Shown: positions 55,120 to 64,000 of the stretch, one piece after another
Layout of the letters: each line of letters begins with the position of its first letter
Numbering within the stretch: position 1 is the first letter of the stretch
Assembly (NCBI GenBank): GCA_963847145.1
Contig: CAWJYN010000001.1
Location: 1 to 64,000, forward strand
Length of the DNA stretch: 64,000 bases
Source of the DNA: JABFRJ01 sp963847145
Lineage (GTDB): Bacteria > Pseudomonadota > Alphaproteobacteria > Rhizobiales > Hyphomicrobiaceae
Direction of reading: 5' to 3'
Program-made: the position numbers and the translations under genes
The notes under the pieces: model-generated
Told to the model about the DNA's origin: nothing
Database searches by the model: none
What the model saw: the letters and a program-made list of their open reading frames with translations, nothing else

Positions 55120-57240
55120 CTATGTCTGGTAAGTCTGGGTCCGGTCGGCGATTTTGAGGGCGAAGGCGTAGTCGAGGGCGATTTCGTGGAGCTGCTCGAA
55201 GCGGCCGGAAGCACCACCGTGGCCGCCGGCCATGTTGATCTTGAGAACCACCAGATTGTCGGACGTGTTGAGTTCGCGCAGGCGGGCGATCCACTTGGCG
55301 GGCTCCCAGTAGGTGACGCGCGGGTCGGTGAGGCCGCCGTAAGCGAAGATGTGCGGGTAGGCCTTGGCCGCCACGTTCTCATAGGGCGAGTAGCTGCGGA
55401 TCAACTCGTAGTCCGACTTCGAGGTGATGGGGTCGCCCCATTCGGGCCACTCGGGCGGGGTGAGCGGCAGCGAGGCATCCAGCATGGTGTTGAGCACGTC
55501 GACGAATGGTACATCGGCGATGATGCCGAGGAACAGCTCGGGTGCCATGTTGGCAACGACGCCCATCAGCATGCCGCCGGCCGAGCCGCCATTGGCGACG
55601 ATGTTGCCGCGGCGGGTGTAGTTGTTGGCGACCAGATACTCACCAGCCGCAATGAAGTCGGTGAAGGTATTGAGCTTGGTTTCCTTCTTGCCGTCCGTGT
55701 ACCAGCGATAGCCCTTGTCCTTGCCGCCGCGGATGTGGGCGATGGCGAAGATGAAGCCACGATCGACCAGCGAGAGGCGCGTGGTGGAGAACGAGGCGGG
55801 GATGGAAATGCCGTAGCTGCCATAGCCGTAGAGGAACAGCGGGGCTGAGCCATCGAGCGGCGTATCTTTGCGGTAGAGCAATGAAACCGGTACTAACTCG
55901 CCGTCCTGGGCGGGGGCGAGCACGCGGCGGGTGATGTAGGCGCTGGCGTCATGGCCGGAGGGGACTTCCTGGCGTTTGCGCAAGGTGCGGGCGCGGGTGG
56001 GGATGTCGTAGTCGTAGACTTCGCTGGGCGTGGTCATCGACGAGTAGGTGAAGCGCAGCTTCGTGGTGTCGTATTCGTAGCCAGCGCTCATGCCGAGGCT
56101 GTAGGCCTCTTCGTCGAAGGCGATGGCGTGTTCCTGGCCGGTCGCCCATGCGTGGATGACGATGCGCGGCAGGCTGTCTTCGCGCTCAAGGCGGATGAGA
56201 TGCTCTTTGAGCGCGATAGCCTCGAGGATGAGGCGGCCGGGTTTGTGGGCGACGAGTTCGGTCCAGTTTTTCTCGGTGGGATCGGCGGTGGGCGCGGTGA
56301 CGATGCGGAAGTCTTCGGCGCCGCCAGAGTTAGTGGTGATCACGAGGCGGTCGCTGCCAGCGTGGTGTTCGACGCCGTATTCGTGGCCAAAGCGGCGCGG
56401 TGTGATCAGGCGCGGCGGCGCCAGAGGTGCAGCTGCGTCGATCAGATAGGCTTCACTCGTCTGATGATCGTGCACGTCGATGACGATGAAGCGCGCCGAC
56501 TGGGTTTTGCCGATGCCGACGTAGAAGCCTTTGTCGGCCTCTTCGTAAACAAGCACGTCGTCGGCGACCGGCGTGCCGAGGGTATGGCGCCAGACGGTGA
56601 GCGGACGGTGGTTCTCGTCCATGCGGACGTAGAACAGCGTGCGGCTGTCGGCAGCCCAGACGACAGAGCGCGTGTCGGGGATGGCATCGTCGAGATCGTT
56701 GCCGGTGGCCAGATCGCGGAAGCGGAGGGTGTAGAGTTCTGAGCCCTTGTCGTCGACGGCGTAGGCCAGCAACGCGTGGTCGGGGGCGTGGCTGGCGGCG
56801 CCCAGTTGCCAGTACTCTTTGCCGTGTGCTTCGGCATTGCCATCGAGCAGCAACGCTTCAGCCCCGCCGGCGCGCGGGGTGCGGATCAGCCGTGGGTATT
56901 GGCCACCGGTGACGTAGCTGCTCGCATAGGCCCAGGGGCCATCGGGTGCGGGAACCGAGCTGTCGTCTTCCTTGATGCGGCCTTTCATCTCGGCGAACAG
57001 GCGGGCCTGCAGGTCTTTGGTGTCGGCCATGGTGGCGTCGGTGAAGGCGTTCTCGGCCTCCAGATGGGCGCGGATGGCGGGGTCGAGGACGGCGGGGTCG
57101 CGCATGACGTCCTGCCAGTTGGGCGCGCGCAGCCAGCCGTAGTCGTCGGTCAGTGTAATCCCATGATGGGTGGTTGTGACCGGCTTTTTGGCGGCCCGAA
57201 GAGCTGCGGGCGACGGCAATGGGGCGCTGCGAATGGTCAT
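55120..57240 (-). CDS. ptrB: oligopeptidase B, S9A family
   Basis: A 706-residue intact prolyl-oligopeptidase family enzyme that cleaves peptides after basic residues in the cytosol. The seven-blade propeller region spans about residues 60-400. The hydrolase domain has YGSYGISIPASFSTTRLSLV, FAIAHIRGGKDKGYRWYTDG, the nucleophile NGGSAGGMLMGVVANMAPEL, the Asp in YGGLTDPRVTYWEPAKWIAR and the His in MAGGHGGASGRFEQLHEIA. ATG 57240 (MTIRSAPLPSPAALRAAKKP) is preferred; a longer frame starts at 57,306. It is the first clearly chromosomal gene beyond the tRNA. Confidence 0.92.
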   Translation of the reverse strand: MTIRSAPLPSPAALRAAKKPVTTTHHGITLTDDYGWLRAPNWQDVMRDPAVLDPAIRAHLEAENAFTDATMADTKDLQARLFAEMKGRIKEDDSSVPAPDGPWAYASSYVTGGQYPRLIRTPRAGGAEALLLDGNAEAHGKEYWQLGAASHAPDHALLAYAVDDKGSELYTLRFRDLATGNDLDDAIPDTRSVVWAADSRTLFYVRMDENHRPLTVWRHTLGTPVADDVLVYEEADKGFYVGIGKTQSARFIVIDVHDHQTSEAYLIDAAAPLAPPRLITPRRFGHEYGVEHHAGSDRLVITTNSGGAEDFRIVTAPTADPTEKNWTELVAHKPGRLILEAIALKEHLIRLEREDSLPRIVIHAWATGQEHAIAFDEEAYSLGMSAGYEYDTTKLRFTYSSMTTPSEVYDYDIPTRARTLRKRQEVPSGHDASAYITRRVLAPAQDGELVPVSLLYRKDTPLDGSAPLFLYGYGSYGISIPASFSTTRLSLVDRGFIFAIAHIRGGKDKGYRWYTDGKKETKLNTFTDFIAAGEYLVANNYTRRGNIVANGGSAGGMLMGVVANMAPELFLGIIADVPFVDVLNTMLDASLPLTPPEWPEWGDPITSKSDYELIRSYSPYENVAAKAYPHIFAYGGLTDPRVTYWEPAKWIARLRELNTSDNLVVLKINMAGGHGGASGRFEQLHEIALDYAFALKIADRTQTYQT

Positions 57241-57755
57241 GGGGGGCTCGATGGTGGGGCCGGAGACGGCGGGTGTGGGGATTGGGGGGCGGCCAAAGGG
57301 GCGCACGGTGTTGCGAGCTTACGAGGTTGGATGGGCACGGGGCAAAGAAAAAGTCGGTGGCGACAGGTCTGTCGTGGCGCGTCTGCCGTGATGCCTCCGT
57401 GGTGATGCTGGGGCGGGACGCAGACTTCTGCAGCACGCTGCCGGCCGCACCTCCTTGAACGCCGGGCATCCTTGAACAGTGTGCAGCCATTGCCCAGGTG
57501 TGCTGTGATCTGTCGTAGCGTGGGTGATCATGGAGGCTGTATTGCGGCACGATGCAGGGTCTGGTGGCGGCGCTTCTACCGTGAGCTGCAGCGCCGATGA
57601 GAATATTCGTAAATATTCTATTTATTTAATGAGATGATAATGCTCACTGTAAGTAAAGCATTGATTTTTACAGATCGGGATTGTCAATTTAATCTGCTTC
57701 CACTATCTCATTTTTCACGTGATGGGTGATGATGGCGTGAGCGAGAATAAGAGAC
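57241..57755. promoter_or_regulatory. intergenic region with AT-rich palindrome upstream of mucR
   Basis: 515 bases between the divergent ptrB and mucR genes. GAATATT-CGTA-AATATTC (57601-57618) is a perfect palindrome within a strongly AT-rich segment (57,600-57,720) in otherwise GC-rich DNA. MucR/Ros proteins bind AT-rich sites and repress their own genes, so this is a candidate autoregulatory site. No gene is supported. Confidence 0.5.
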
Positions 57756-58193
57756 ATGCTGGCCACTGCAATTGAGGACGTGATGGTGCCGGACCGGCCG
57801 AAGACTGACGTTCTGAATTTCACGGCAACGATCGTCGCCGCTTATGTCAGCCACAACACCGTTGAGCCCGAGGATATTGGGGCGGTGATCCGGCAGGTGC
57901 ATGGGGCATTGGTCGCTCTCGCAGGGGGGCAAGACGCGGGCCAGCGCGACGAGCCCAAGCCGGCCGTGGCGGTCAAGCGGTCGATCACGCCCGATTATCT
58001 CGTGTGCCTCGAAGATGGCAAGAAATTCAAATCCCTGAAACGGCATTTGCGCTCCCACTACAACTTATCGCCGGAAGACTACCGGGAGAAGTGGAACCTG
58101 CCGCACGATTATCCGATGGTGGCGCCGAACTACGCAGAAGCCCGTTCGAAACTGGCGAAGAAAATGGGCCTCGGGACGCGGCGTGCAAAGTAA
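57756..58193 (+). CDS. mucR: MucR/Ros zinc-finger transcriptional regulator
   Basis: A 145-residue intact global regulator (surface polysaccharide, motility and cell-cycle genes in alphaproteobacteria). It starts MLATAIEDVMVPDRPKTDVL, then TATIVAAYVSHNTVEPEDIG, the zinc-finger core YLVCLEDGKKFKSLKRHLRS HYNLSPEDYREKWNLP and the end APNYAEARSKLAKKMGLG. The single Cys and paired His of the Ros-type finger are present (C..DGK..K.LKRHL...H), with an Asp-containing coordination as in some relatives. Confidence 0.92.
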   Translation: MLATAIEDVMVPDRPKTDVLNFTATIVAAYVSHNTVEPEDIGAVIRQVHGALVALAGGQDAGQRDEPKPAVAVKRSITPDYLVCLEDGKKFKSLKRHLRSHYNLSPEDYREKWNLPHDYPMVAPNYAEARSKLAKKMGLGTRRAK

Positions 58194-58494
58194 GCCGCGG
58201 GGCGGGAATGGTCGGCTGTTGCAGACTGCGCCAAGCCGCGAGTTCCGCTCGATAGGCGGTCAACAAATGCCGGTGACGGGCGAGGTCATAGGCCCAGTCG
58301 CCGGCCACGCCACGCTGGCGCTCACGGCGTAAGACCGAGTGCAAACGAAGGACGAGGGCCTGCCGGCTCTCCGGGCTGACGTTGGCCAGCTCCTCGGGCC
58401 AGAGGGGCAGCAGGCGCGGGAGATCGCGCAGGCGGTCGTAGGCGCGCTGCGGCGACATGGTGGATGAGCGGATGTGCGGGGATGATTTTTGCAT
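58027..58494 (-). CDS. hypothetical protein convergent with mucR
   Basis: A minus-strand frame of 155 codons. The first 100 look coding: MQKSSPHIRSSTMSPQRAYD, RLRDLPRLLPLWPEELANVS, RQALVLRLHSVLRRERQRGV and DWAYDLARHRHLLTAYRAEL. The last third overlaps mucR by 167 bases and is low-complexity, so the true end may be near 58,200 with an indel. No family recognised. Alphaproteobacteria carry similar small proteins of unknown function. Confidence 0.5.
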   Translation of the reverse strand: MQKSSPHIRSSTMSPQRAYDRLRDLPRLLPLWPEELANVSPESRQALVLRLHSVLRRERQRGVAGDWAYDLARHRHLLTAYRAELAAWRSLQQPTIPAPRLTLHAASRGPFSSPVSNGLLRSSAPPSDNRAAGSTSPGSLPAISCSGSANAVSGI

Positions 58495-58593
58495 CCCGCG
58501 AGTGTCTCACGGCTGCAGCGGGCGGGTATTGACAATGCACGCAAAAGTAGAATTAGTGTTAACGGTGCATGACGCGCTGGCGCAGCAGGGTTG

Positions 58594-59190
58594 TCAGAAG
58601 TAACGCACCGCCATCAAGACCGGCGCGATCCAGGTCACTTCGGCAAGCCCTTCGTCGCTGAAACCTGGGGCTTTGCTGATGCCGAGCGGGTTATAGACAA
58701 CCTTGCCATCCTCGACGGCGGCCCGTTGGAGGAAGATGCGCCCGTCTGCAAGGGCGACGAGGCAATCGCGCGGTTCCATGGTGGTATCACGCACGATCTC
58801 GGCCTTGCCGCAGATCAGCCAACTGCTGGCGTCGTAGGCGCGCTCCGAGGTGCGCGAGCGGAAGGGTTCGCTGATGTGGACGGCGACCGGGTGCGGTGTC
58901 GAGATGACCAGCGACAGTGCCGTGGCGGGGTCGCCGGACGGCGGTGGCGTCACGATGCCCTGCGCGTCGAGATCGCCCAGGATCGGCACGCTCGCGGTGG
59001 TGTCTGTGACCAGCAGGGCGGCGGCCGGCATGCAGAACACGTCGGCGATGCGGACGAGCCAGTCGAGCGAGACGGTCATGTTGCCGGTTTCGAGGCGTTG
59101 AATGGTCTGCGCCGTGGTCCCGACTTGTTTTGCCAGGGTGTGCAACGTCATACCGCGGAGTTTCCGGAACTCTCGGATGCGTGTGGACAT
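58594..59190 (-). CDS. XRE-family transcriptional regulator
   Basis: A 198-residue intact protein. The N-terminal HTH reads RIREFRKLRGMTLHTLAKQV GTTAQTIQRLETGNMTVSLD WLVRIADVFCM. A C-terminal region of about 120 residues (LSLVISTPHPVAVHISEPFR, LIFGKAEIV-like beta text and GRIFLQRAAVEDGKVVYNPL) resembles the peptidase S24/LexA-like beta-rich tail but the Ser-Lys dyad is not visible. Divergent from the DnaA-like gene. Confidence 0.85.
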   Translation of the reverse strand: MSTRIREFRKLRGMTLHTLAKQVGTTAQTIQRLETGNMTVSLDWLVRIADVFCMPAAALLVTDTTASVPILGDLDAQGIVTPPPSGDPATALSLVISTPHPVAVHISEPFRSRTSERAYDASSWLICGKAEIVRDTTMEPRDCLVALADGRIFLQRAAVEDGKVVYNPLGISKAPGFSDEGLAEVTWIAPVLMAVRYF

Positions 59191-59337
59191 GCTGTGGGTG
59201 CGCCTTCCCTCGGGTGGATATGAGCTAGAGGCATTGCCCGCTCAGGCGCTGCTGTTGGACCGCCCCGGCCGCTAGCAGACGTTTCGCGCGGCCGTTCCAC
59301 CCAAACGCACTGCAAGCAAGACGATCACCTGCTTGTT

Positions 59338-59430
59338 GTTTACGTTTACAGTAAAAACACACGCTCACAGAGCAAGTTTAGTGGTAGCCTTGGGGTCAGA
59401 CGCCTGTCCACACAGTAAACACAAGTAAAT
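59338..59430. promoter_or_regulatory. operator-like GTTTAC/GTAAA repeats in divergent promoter
   Basis: TTTAC-A-GTAAA at 59345-59355 is a perfect palindrome, preceded by another GTTTAC (59338-59343). ACAGTAAACACAAGTAAAT follows at about 59,412-59,430. These lie between the divergent XRE gene and the DnaA-like gene and are candidate binding sites for the XRE protein. Confidence 0.45.
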
Positions 59431-59439
59431 CCTACTCAA

Positions 59440-59934
59440 ATGGAGAGGGAAATGTGTCTGGATTGTGAGCAGACAATGGCACAAATACGGCCGATTACCG
59501 GTCGCGAGCGGCAAAGGCGCCGCGCTTTGGGCAAGAATAGCCAGCCGGTGGCCGGTCTGGATCCGGTTCGCGCGTGGCGCATCTGCACGGTGCTTGAGCG
59601 GACTGTGCGGGCCGGTTTCAGGCCGCCTGAACAGCTGGTGGCGGAGGGTGTTGGGTGGCCACCTGGCATGCCGGGAGGCCGGGGCGGACCGGCCGAGGTG
59701 TTTGCCCGTCAGGTGGCGATGTACCTGGCTCATGTCGGGTGCGGGTTCACCTATACGCAAGCGGCGCGGCTCTATGGCCGTAATCGCTGCACGGCGGCGC
59801 ACGCTTGCAGGGTGGTCGAAGACCGCCGCGACGATCCTCGCTTCGACGCGATTCTGGAGCTGCTGGAAGGCTGCGCCCGCATGGGCCTCGCCCAGATCGA
59901 ACCGGACTTGGCGGCGTCACGCGCCCGGTGCTGA
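59440..59934 (+). CDS. DnaA domain IV-like DNA-binding protein
   Basis: A 164-residue intact protein. The C-terminal half reads EVFARQVAMYLAHVGCGFTY TQAARLYGRNRCTAAHACRV VEDRRDDPRFDAIL, the helix-turn-helix and GR.R.T..HA signature of the DnaA box-binding domain. No AAA+ domain is present. The true start may be ATG 59452, since GGAGAGGG just before it makes a good ribosome site. Such stand-alone domains occur in Hyphomicrobiales; role in replication control or transcription is unproven. Confidence 0.8.
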   Translation: MEREMCLDCEQTMAQIRPITGRERQRRRALGKNSQPVAGLDPVRAWRICTVLERTVRAGFRPPEQLVAEGVGWPPGMPGGRGGPAEVFARQVAMYLAHVGCGFTYTQAARLYGRNRCTAAHACRVVEDRRDDPRFDAILELLEGCARMGLAQIEPDLAASRARC

Positions 59935-60004
59935 TGGCTTCCTGGTGATAGCAATTCCCCCTTTTTTCAGCGCTACTTTAGCGCTCCCGCTTCTGGAGTT
60001 CTTG

Positions 60005-60904
60005 ATGATGACGACACCTAATTTCGGCTTGCGCGATGCGGACCTCACGCGAGGCCTTGATGCCGGCCTCGCCGACCTGCTTTTGCAGCTTGGCCGGCCT
60101 GGTGCACGCTTGCGGCAGCTGGCGGACGGCATGGTGCTGGAAAGTTCCGCTACGGCGGCGCGGCGCCCTGTCAACAGAGACGCGCTGGCGGCGGCTGCGG
60201 CACGCGGACATCTGGCACCCGCGGAGGTGGCGGCCGGCACTGGAAGCGATGTTGCGGTGTTGGTTTTGAGTGCAGCTGGCCAAGACGCGCTGCGGCAACT
60301 GCTGATGACCGGCGCGCGGGCGCAGCCGGCCAGAACGCGCCGCCGCAAGCGGCTTCAGGCAGGCGATGAGACGGCGCAGGCAGCACCGCTGTCGCAGCGG
60401 CCGATCAGCCGGCGGTCAGCGGTCGAGCAGCTGGCGCAGCGCACGGACGGGCGCGGCATGCCGTTGCTGGAGCCGCAGCACGTCGCTGCCGCGCAACGGT
60501 TTGCGCTCGACTTTTTGAAATCCGGCATCCAGCCGCGGGTGACGGCGCGCTGGTCGGCCGATGCCATTCCCGAGCGCCGCCGCCGTGGTGCGCCGGGTGC
60601 GGGGGCAGAGATGGGCGTGGCGCAAAGCGCGGCGCAGGAACGGGTGCGTGCCGCACTGGCGGCGCTGGGCGGCACGCTGGCCGATCTGGTGCTGGATATC
60701 TGCGGATTCGATCTGACCTTGGAGACTGTCGAGGCCGAGCGCGGCTGGCCGAAGCGGGCAGGCCGCATCATGCTGAAGGGCGCTTTGGAGCAACTGGCGC
60801 TGCATTATGGGATGGTGGTGGTGCCGCGGCGCGGACGGGCTGGCGTGCAGCAGTGGGGGGACGGGGCTTATCGTCCGTCGAGCGTTGGCCGGCACGCCCG
60901 GTGA
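60005..60904 (+). CDS. DUF6456-type hypothetical protein
   Basis: A 299-residue intact protein MMTTPNFGLRDADLTRGLDA, with RPVNRDALAAAAARGHLAPA, a central basic linker (ARTRRRKRLQAGDETA) and the conserved C-terminal domain: EPQHVAAAQRFALDFLKSGI, QERVRAALAALGGTLADLVL DICGFDLTLETVEAERGWPK and GALEQLALHYGM. The last region is helix-turn-helix-like. It follows the DnaA-like gene by 70 bases in the same direction, a common alphaproteobacterial neighbourhood. Confidence 0.75.
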   Translation: MMTTPNFGLRDADLTRGLDAGLADLLLQLGRPGARLRQLADGMVLESSATAARRPVNRDALAAAAARGHLAPAEVAAGTGSDVAVLVLSAAGQDALRQLLMTGARAQPARTRRRKRLQAGDETAQAAPLSQRPISRRSAVEQLAQRTDGRGMPLLEPQHVAAAQRFALDFLKSGIQPRVTARWSADAIPERRRRGAPGAGAEMGVAQSAAQERVRAALAALGGTLADLVLDICGFDLTLETVEAERGWPKRAGRIMLKGALEQLALHYGMVVVPRRGRAGVQQWGDGAYRPSSVGRHAR

Positions 60905-60915
60905 CATGCCTACGG

Positions 60916-61353
60916 CTATGCCTCGATCGCCGCTTTGGCGTCGGCGCGAACGCGGGCGACCATGGACGCAAACCCGTTCGAGCGCTGCGGCGTCAGATGG
61001 GCACCGAGGCCCAGCTCGACGAACGCCGCATTCGGATCGGCGGCGAGCACTTCGCTGGCCGTCTTGTCCTGCACCAGGACCAGCAGAATGGCGACCAGGC
61101 CGCGCACCAAGTGAGCGTCGCTATCGCCGTCAAAATGGAGGACCGGCGCGCCGCCGGGGCTGCGGCGGCTGATCTGACTGGCAAGCCATACCTGGCTGGC
61201 GCAGCCGCGGACTTTATTGGTGTCGGTCCGCAGCGCATCATCAAGCGGGGGCAGCGCACGGCCGAGCTCCATGACATAGCGATAACGGTCTTCCCAGCTG
61301 TCCAGCAGGGAAAAGTCGTCGCGGATGCTCTCGAAAGTGGGGGCGCTGATCAT
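60916..61353 (-). CDS. sufE: SufE family sulfur acceptor
   Basis: A 145-residue intact SufE. MISAPTFESIRDDFSLLDSW EDRYRYVMELGR is the family opening; the catalytic cysteine is in TNKVRGCASQVWLASQI. The FVELGLGAHLTPQRSNGFAS region follows and is also typical. It accepts persulfide from SufS and passes it to the SUF Fe-S assembly scaffold. No suf genes are adjacent in this window. Confidence 0.9.
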   Translation of the reverse strand: MISAPTFESIRDDFSLLDSWEDRYRYVMELGRALPPLDDALRTDTNKVRGCASQVWLASQISRRSPGGAPVLHFDGDSDAHLVRGLVAILLVLVQDKTASEVLAADPNAAFVELGLGAHLTPQRSNGFASMVARVRADAKAAIEA

Positions 61354-61389
61354 GGAGCTTCATGTGGCGGAGGGAAGCGACCATCGCAA

Positions 61390-61461
61390 GGGGGCATGGC
61401 GGCGCAGCCGCTGAGGGGGGGGCGGCGCAGCCGCTTGGGGGGGGGCATGGCGGCGCAGTGG
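61390..61461. repeat. short G-rich tandem repeat
   Basis: Three imperfect copies of a GGGG(CAT)GGCGGCGCAG unit, with G-runs of 8 and 10 bases, between sufE and the PilZ gene. Likely slippage-prone. No coding frame is supported. Confidence 0.6.
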
Positions 61462-61493
61462 CGCGAAGGGCAGTCAGTGCATCCGGCCGAGTA

Positions 61494-61886
61494 TCACTTC
61501 TTCTTCATGATCATCGGCGCGCGGCGGGCGGGCGGCAACTGCGTGACCGCGCCGAGGAAGCGGGCGCCCAGCGAACTGCCACGGCGCCACATGGACTGGC
61601 ATTCCACGCGGGTGCGGTCGAGCGGCATGATCAGGCTGAACTGATTAGGCACGAAGCTCGAGCAACCGTCGGGATTGTACTTGTTCCTGACCATCTCGAT
61701 TTTAACGCCCGTCGATGAAATATCGCGCACGAGGCAGGCATACGGCGTGGTGATGCCGTCGAACAGGATCTGCCCCTGGCTTTGCGTTGGTTTGCGCTTA
61801 GCCCAGCGGCGCTGCGCGTCGGCCGACGCATCGTCGCCAGCGGTGGATTTGCGGGTCGCGGCTGCAATTCGATTTTGGAAGGTCAT
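61494..61886 (-). CDS. PilZ-domain protein
   Basis: A 130-residue protein starting MTFQNRIAAATRKSTAGDDA. The PilZ fold shows RRWAKRKPTQSQGQILFDG (R-rich c-di-GMP loop, weakly RxxxR), YACLVRDISSTGVKIEMVR (the D.S..G motif) and FSLIMPLDRTRVECQSMWRR GSSLGARFL. Probably a c-di-GMP receptor; effector target unknown. Confidence 0.8.
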   Translation of the reverse strand: MTFQNRIAAATRKSTAGDDASADAQRRWAKRKPTQSQGQILFDGITTPYACLVRDISSTGVKIEMVRNKYNPDGCSSFVPNQFSLIMPLDRTRVECQSMWRRGSSLGARFLGAVTQLPPARRAPMIMKKK

Positions 61887-62103
61887 GAACGCACTCGATC
61901 CCCTGGGACGTTGCCGTGCTCGTCCGTGAGCGATCATTCACCAAAACAGTGAAGGGATGGTTGATAACCGGTGTGCGGGCGCGGCAAACCGCCTTGAGAG
62001 GTGCCCTGAGATGCGCCCCGAGATGCGGCCTGTGGCGCCCTTTTCGGCTGCGGCGAACTGGACCATAGTCGGTGTCAAACCTTGATCCTCCGGAGATACA
62101 ACT

Positions 62104-63231
<1,128 letters not shown>

Positions 63232-63261
63232 GGTTGTTGAACCCACGAACGTTCAATGTAA

Positions 63262-63657
63262 ATGTCTCGGCATAACTCGATTGGTGCGACAGTGCGAACA
63301 ATGCAGCTGACTCAAACACAGCAGCCGGATACTTCCAAGGCAAGCGCTCCCGAGGATGCTCTTGGGTGCCTGAATTCGGTCATTGGTCTGCAATCATGCC
63401 GGGACCAATTTTCTCGAGCCGGCAGCGACCCACTTGCTAGAGCAGGGGTTCTTCGCGCCGTCGAGATCTGTTTCGAGAGGTCGTTCCCCGTTGGCACATC
63501 AATCGCAATCGATCTCGCCACATTCGACTACGTGCACGCCGCAACGAGAACGTCTGCGCTCAAAGCATTTGTCGGACGCTTCGGCCGCGATGCGGCAGGC
63601 TGGGCATTCGATGTCGGCAAGCCCATGGCCGTAGGTGGCGCTGCATGTCCGAGTTGA
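63262..63657 (+). CDS. hypothetical protein overlapping retropepsin-like gene
   Basis: A 131-residue frame MSRHNSIGATVRTMQLTQTQ; a later ATG at 63,301 (MQLTQTQQPDTSKASAPEDA) is equally plausible. Middle text ARAGVLRAVEICFERSFPVG and RTSALKAFVGRFGRDAAGWA is coding-like. It overlaps the next gene by 13 bases, so they are co-translated. No family recognised. Confidence 0.5.
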   Translation: MSRHNSIGATVRTMQLTQTQQPDTSKASAPEDALGCLNSVIGLQSCRDQFSRAGSDPLARAGVLRAVEICFERSFPVGTSIAIDLATFDYVHAATRTSALKAFVGRFGRDAAGWAFDVGKPMAVGGAACPS

Positions 63658-64000
63658 TCGGAAGTCTCGACAACCGGCGGCGCCCATTGATGAGGGTTCC
63701 GGTGTCGGGCAAGGACGATCTACTCGCGATCATCGACACTGCGTTCACGGGCGAGTTACTGCTCGACGAGGATATTGCCCGAAGCGGGGGTGTCCTCGTA
63801 TTGGACGTCAGTGCCCAGATCGAACTCGGCGATGGCTCACACAAAGTCGTCAAACAAGGATTGCTCACCGTGACTTGGTTCGGCGAGGAGCGCGATGCAA
63901 CGGTCCAGATTGTAGCGCGCGACCCGACCACATCCGGGCGCCGGCCACGACAAGATGGCGAACCATTTGCATTGGTAGGAACCGAACTTCTCGCGCCTGA
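63645..64000 (+). CDS. retropepsin-like aspartic protease (clan AA), partial
   Basis: Starts at ATG 63645 and runs off the window. It reads MSELIGSLDNRRRPLMRVPV then the active-site motif AIIDTAFTGELLLDEDIARS (D-T-x-x-T-G, one residue longer than the usual DTG), SAQIELGDGSHKVVKQGLLT and PFALVGTELLAP, the flap and LG-like closing region. Bacterial clan AA single-domain proteins are usually dimeric and of unknown substrate. Confidence 0.6.
   Translation, partial: MSELIGSLDNRRRPLMRVPVSGKDDLLAIIDTAFTGELLLDEDIARSGGVLVLDVSAQIELGDGSHKVVKQGLLTVTWFGEERDATVQIVARDPTTSGRRPRQDGEPFALVGTELLAP

Noticed and set aside
55951..56742. Plus-strand frame of 263 codons
   Set aside because: Shadow of oligopeptidase B; valine/glycine-rich antisense text.

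Overview
The window does not read as one genome. It has three compositionally distinct pieces. Bases 1 to about 18,536 are very GC-rich (about three quarters G+C by eye) and carry housekeeping genes of a free-living, possibly myxobacterial or deltaproteobacterial, lineage. Bases 18,537 to about 18,769 are an AT-rich internal piece of a sucC gene of Bacteroidota type, cut at both ends and wedged directly after a truncated hflC. From about 18,770 to 64,000 the sequence looks alphaproteobacterial (Hyphomicrobiales-like: MucR/Ros regulator, DnaA domain IV-like protein, DUF6456 protein, class III alcohol dehydrogenase, SufE). The simplest explanation is a chimeric read or contig, so gene order across 18.5-18.8 kb should not be trusted.

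Piece 1 (1-18.5 kb). The gene families are recognisable but almost every one is broken by small indels every 100-200 bp, which points to sequence error in GC-rich DNA rather than mass pseudogenisation. In order: a SAM methyltransferase; glycosyltransferase, methyltransferase, glycosyltransferase and a small membrane protein (a surface-glycan type cluster); anmK, an MBL-fold hydrolase, murU-like and amgK-like genes (peptidoglycan amino-sugar recycling); a fused SpmA/SpmB protein; an XRE regulator; rsmD, coaD, a phosphohexomutase and coaBC; then NfeD, slipin, hflK and hflC (membrane SPFH/protease quality control). Many stops and starts overlap by 4 nt (ATGA or GTGA), so most are translationally coupled operons.

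Piece 2 (18.8-55 kb) is a mobile accessory island ending at a tRNA-Arg(CCG) gene. It holds a mobilisation module (relaxase, MobC-like protein, candidate oriT, a VirD4/TraG-type ATPase without a visible membrane anchor, small conjugation-type proteins), then lower-GC cargo. The most interesting cargo is a tightly packed minus-strand operon at 33.3-37.5 kb: arginine-type amidinotransferase, stand-alone adenylation enzyme, two unrecognised proteins and a membrane desaturase. It looks like a small biosynthetic cluster for a guanidino compound; an amidinotransferase and a desaturase gene also occur together in the phaseolotoxin cluster. Nearby are a PaaK-like adenylate-forming enzyme with a coiled-coil membrane protein, a FAD oxidoreductase and a pentapeptide-repeat membrane protein. 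The island then carries a defence block: the AbiEi/AbiEii toxin-antitoxin pair with two operator-like repeats, and a four-gene type I Wadjet system (jetA-jetB-jetC-jetD) with ATGA overlaps at every junction. A tyrosine recombinase gene is split by an IS1634-type element (removing it restores a 308-residue frame exactly), an ATP-grasp gene is truncated by an IS3-family element, and a large serine recombinase abuts the tRNA gene.

Piece 3 (55-64 kb) is ordinary chromosome: oligopeptidase B, MucR, an XRE regulator, a DnaA-like protein, a DUF6456 protein, SufE, a PilZ protein, glutathione-dependent formaldehyde dehydrogenase, and a retropepsin-like protein running off the end. Indels also occur in piece 2 but more sparsely; piece 3 is nearly clean.
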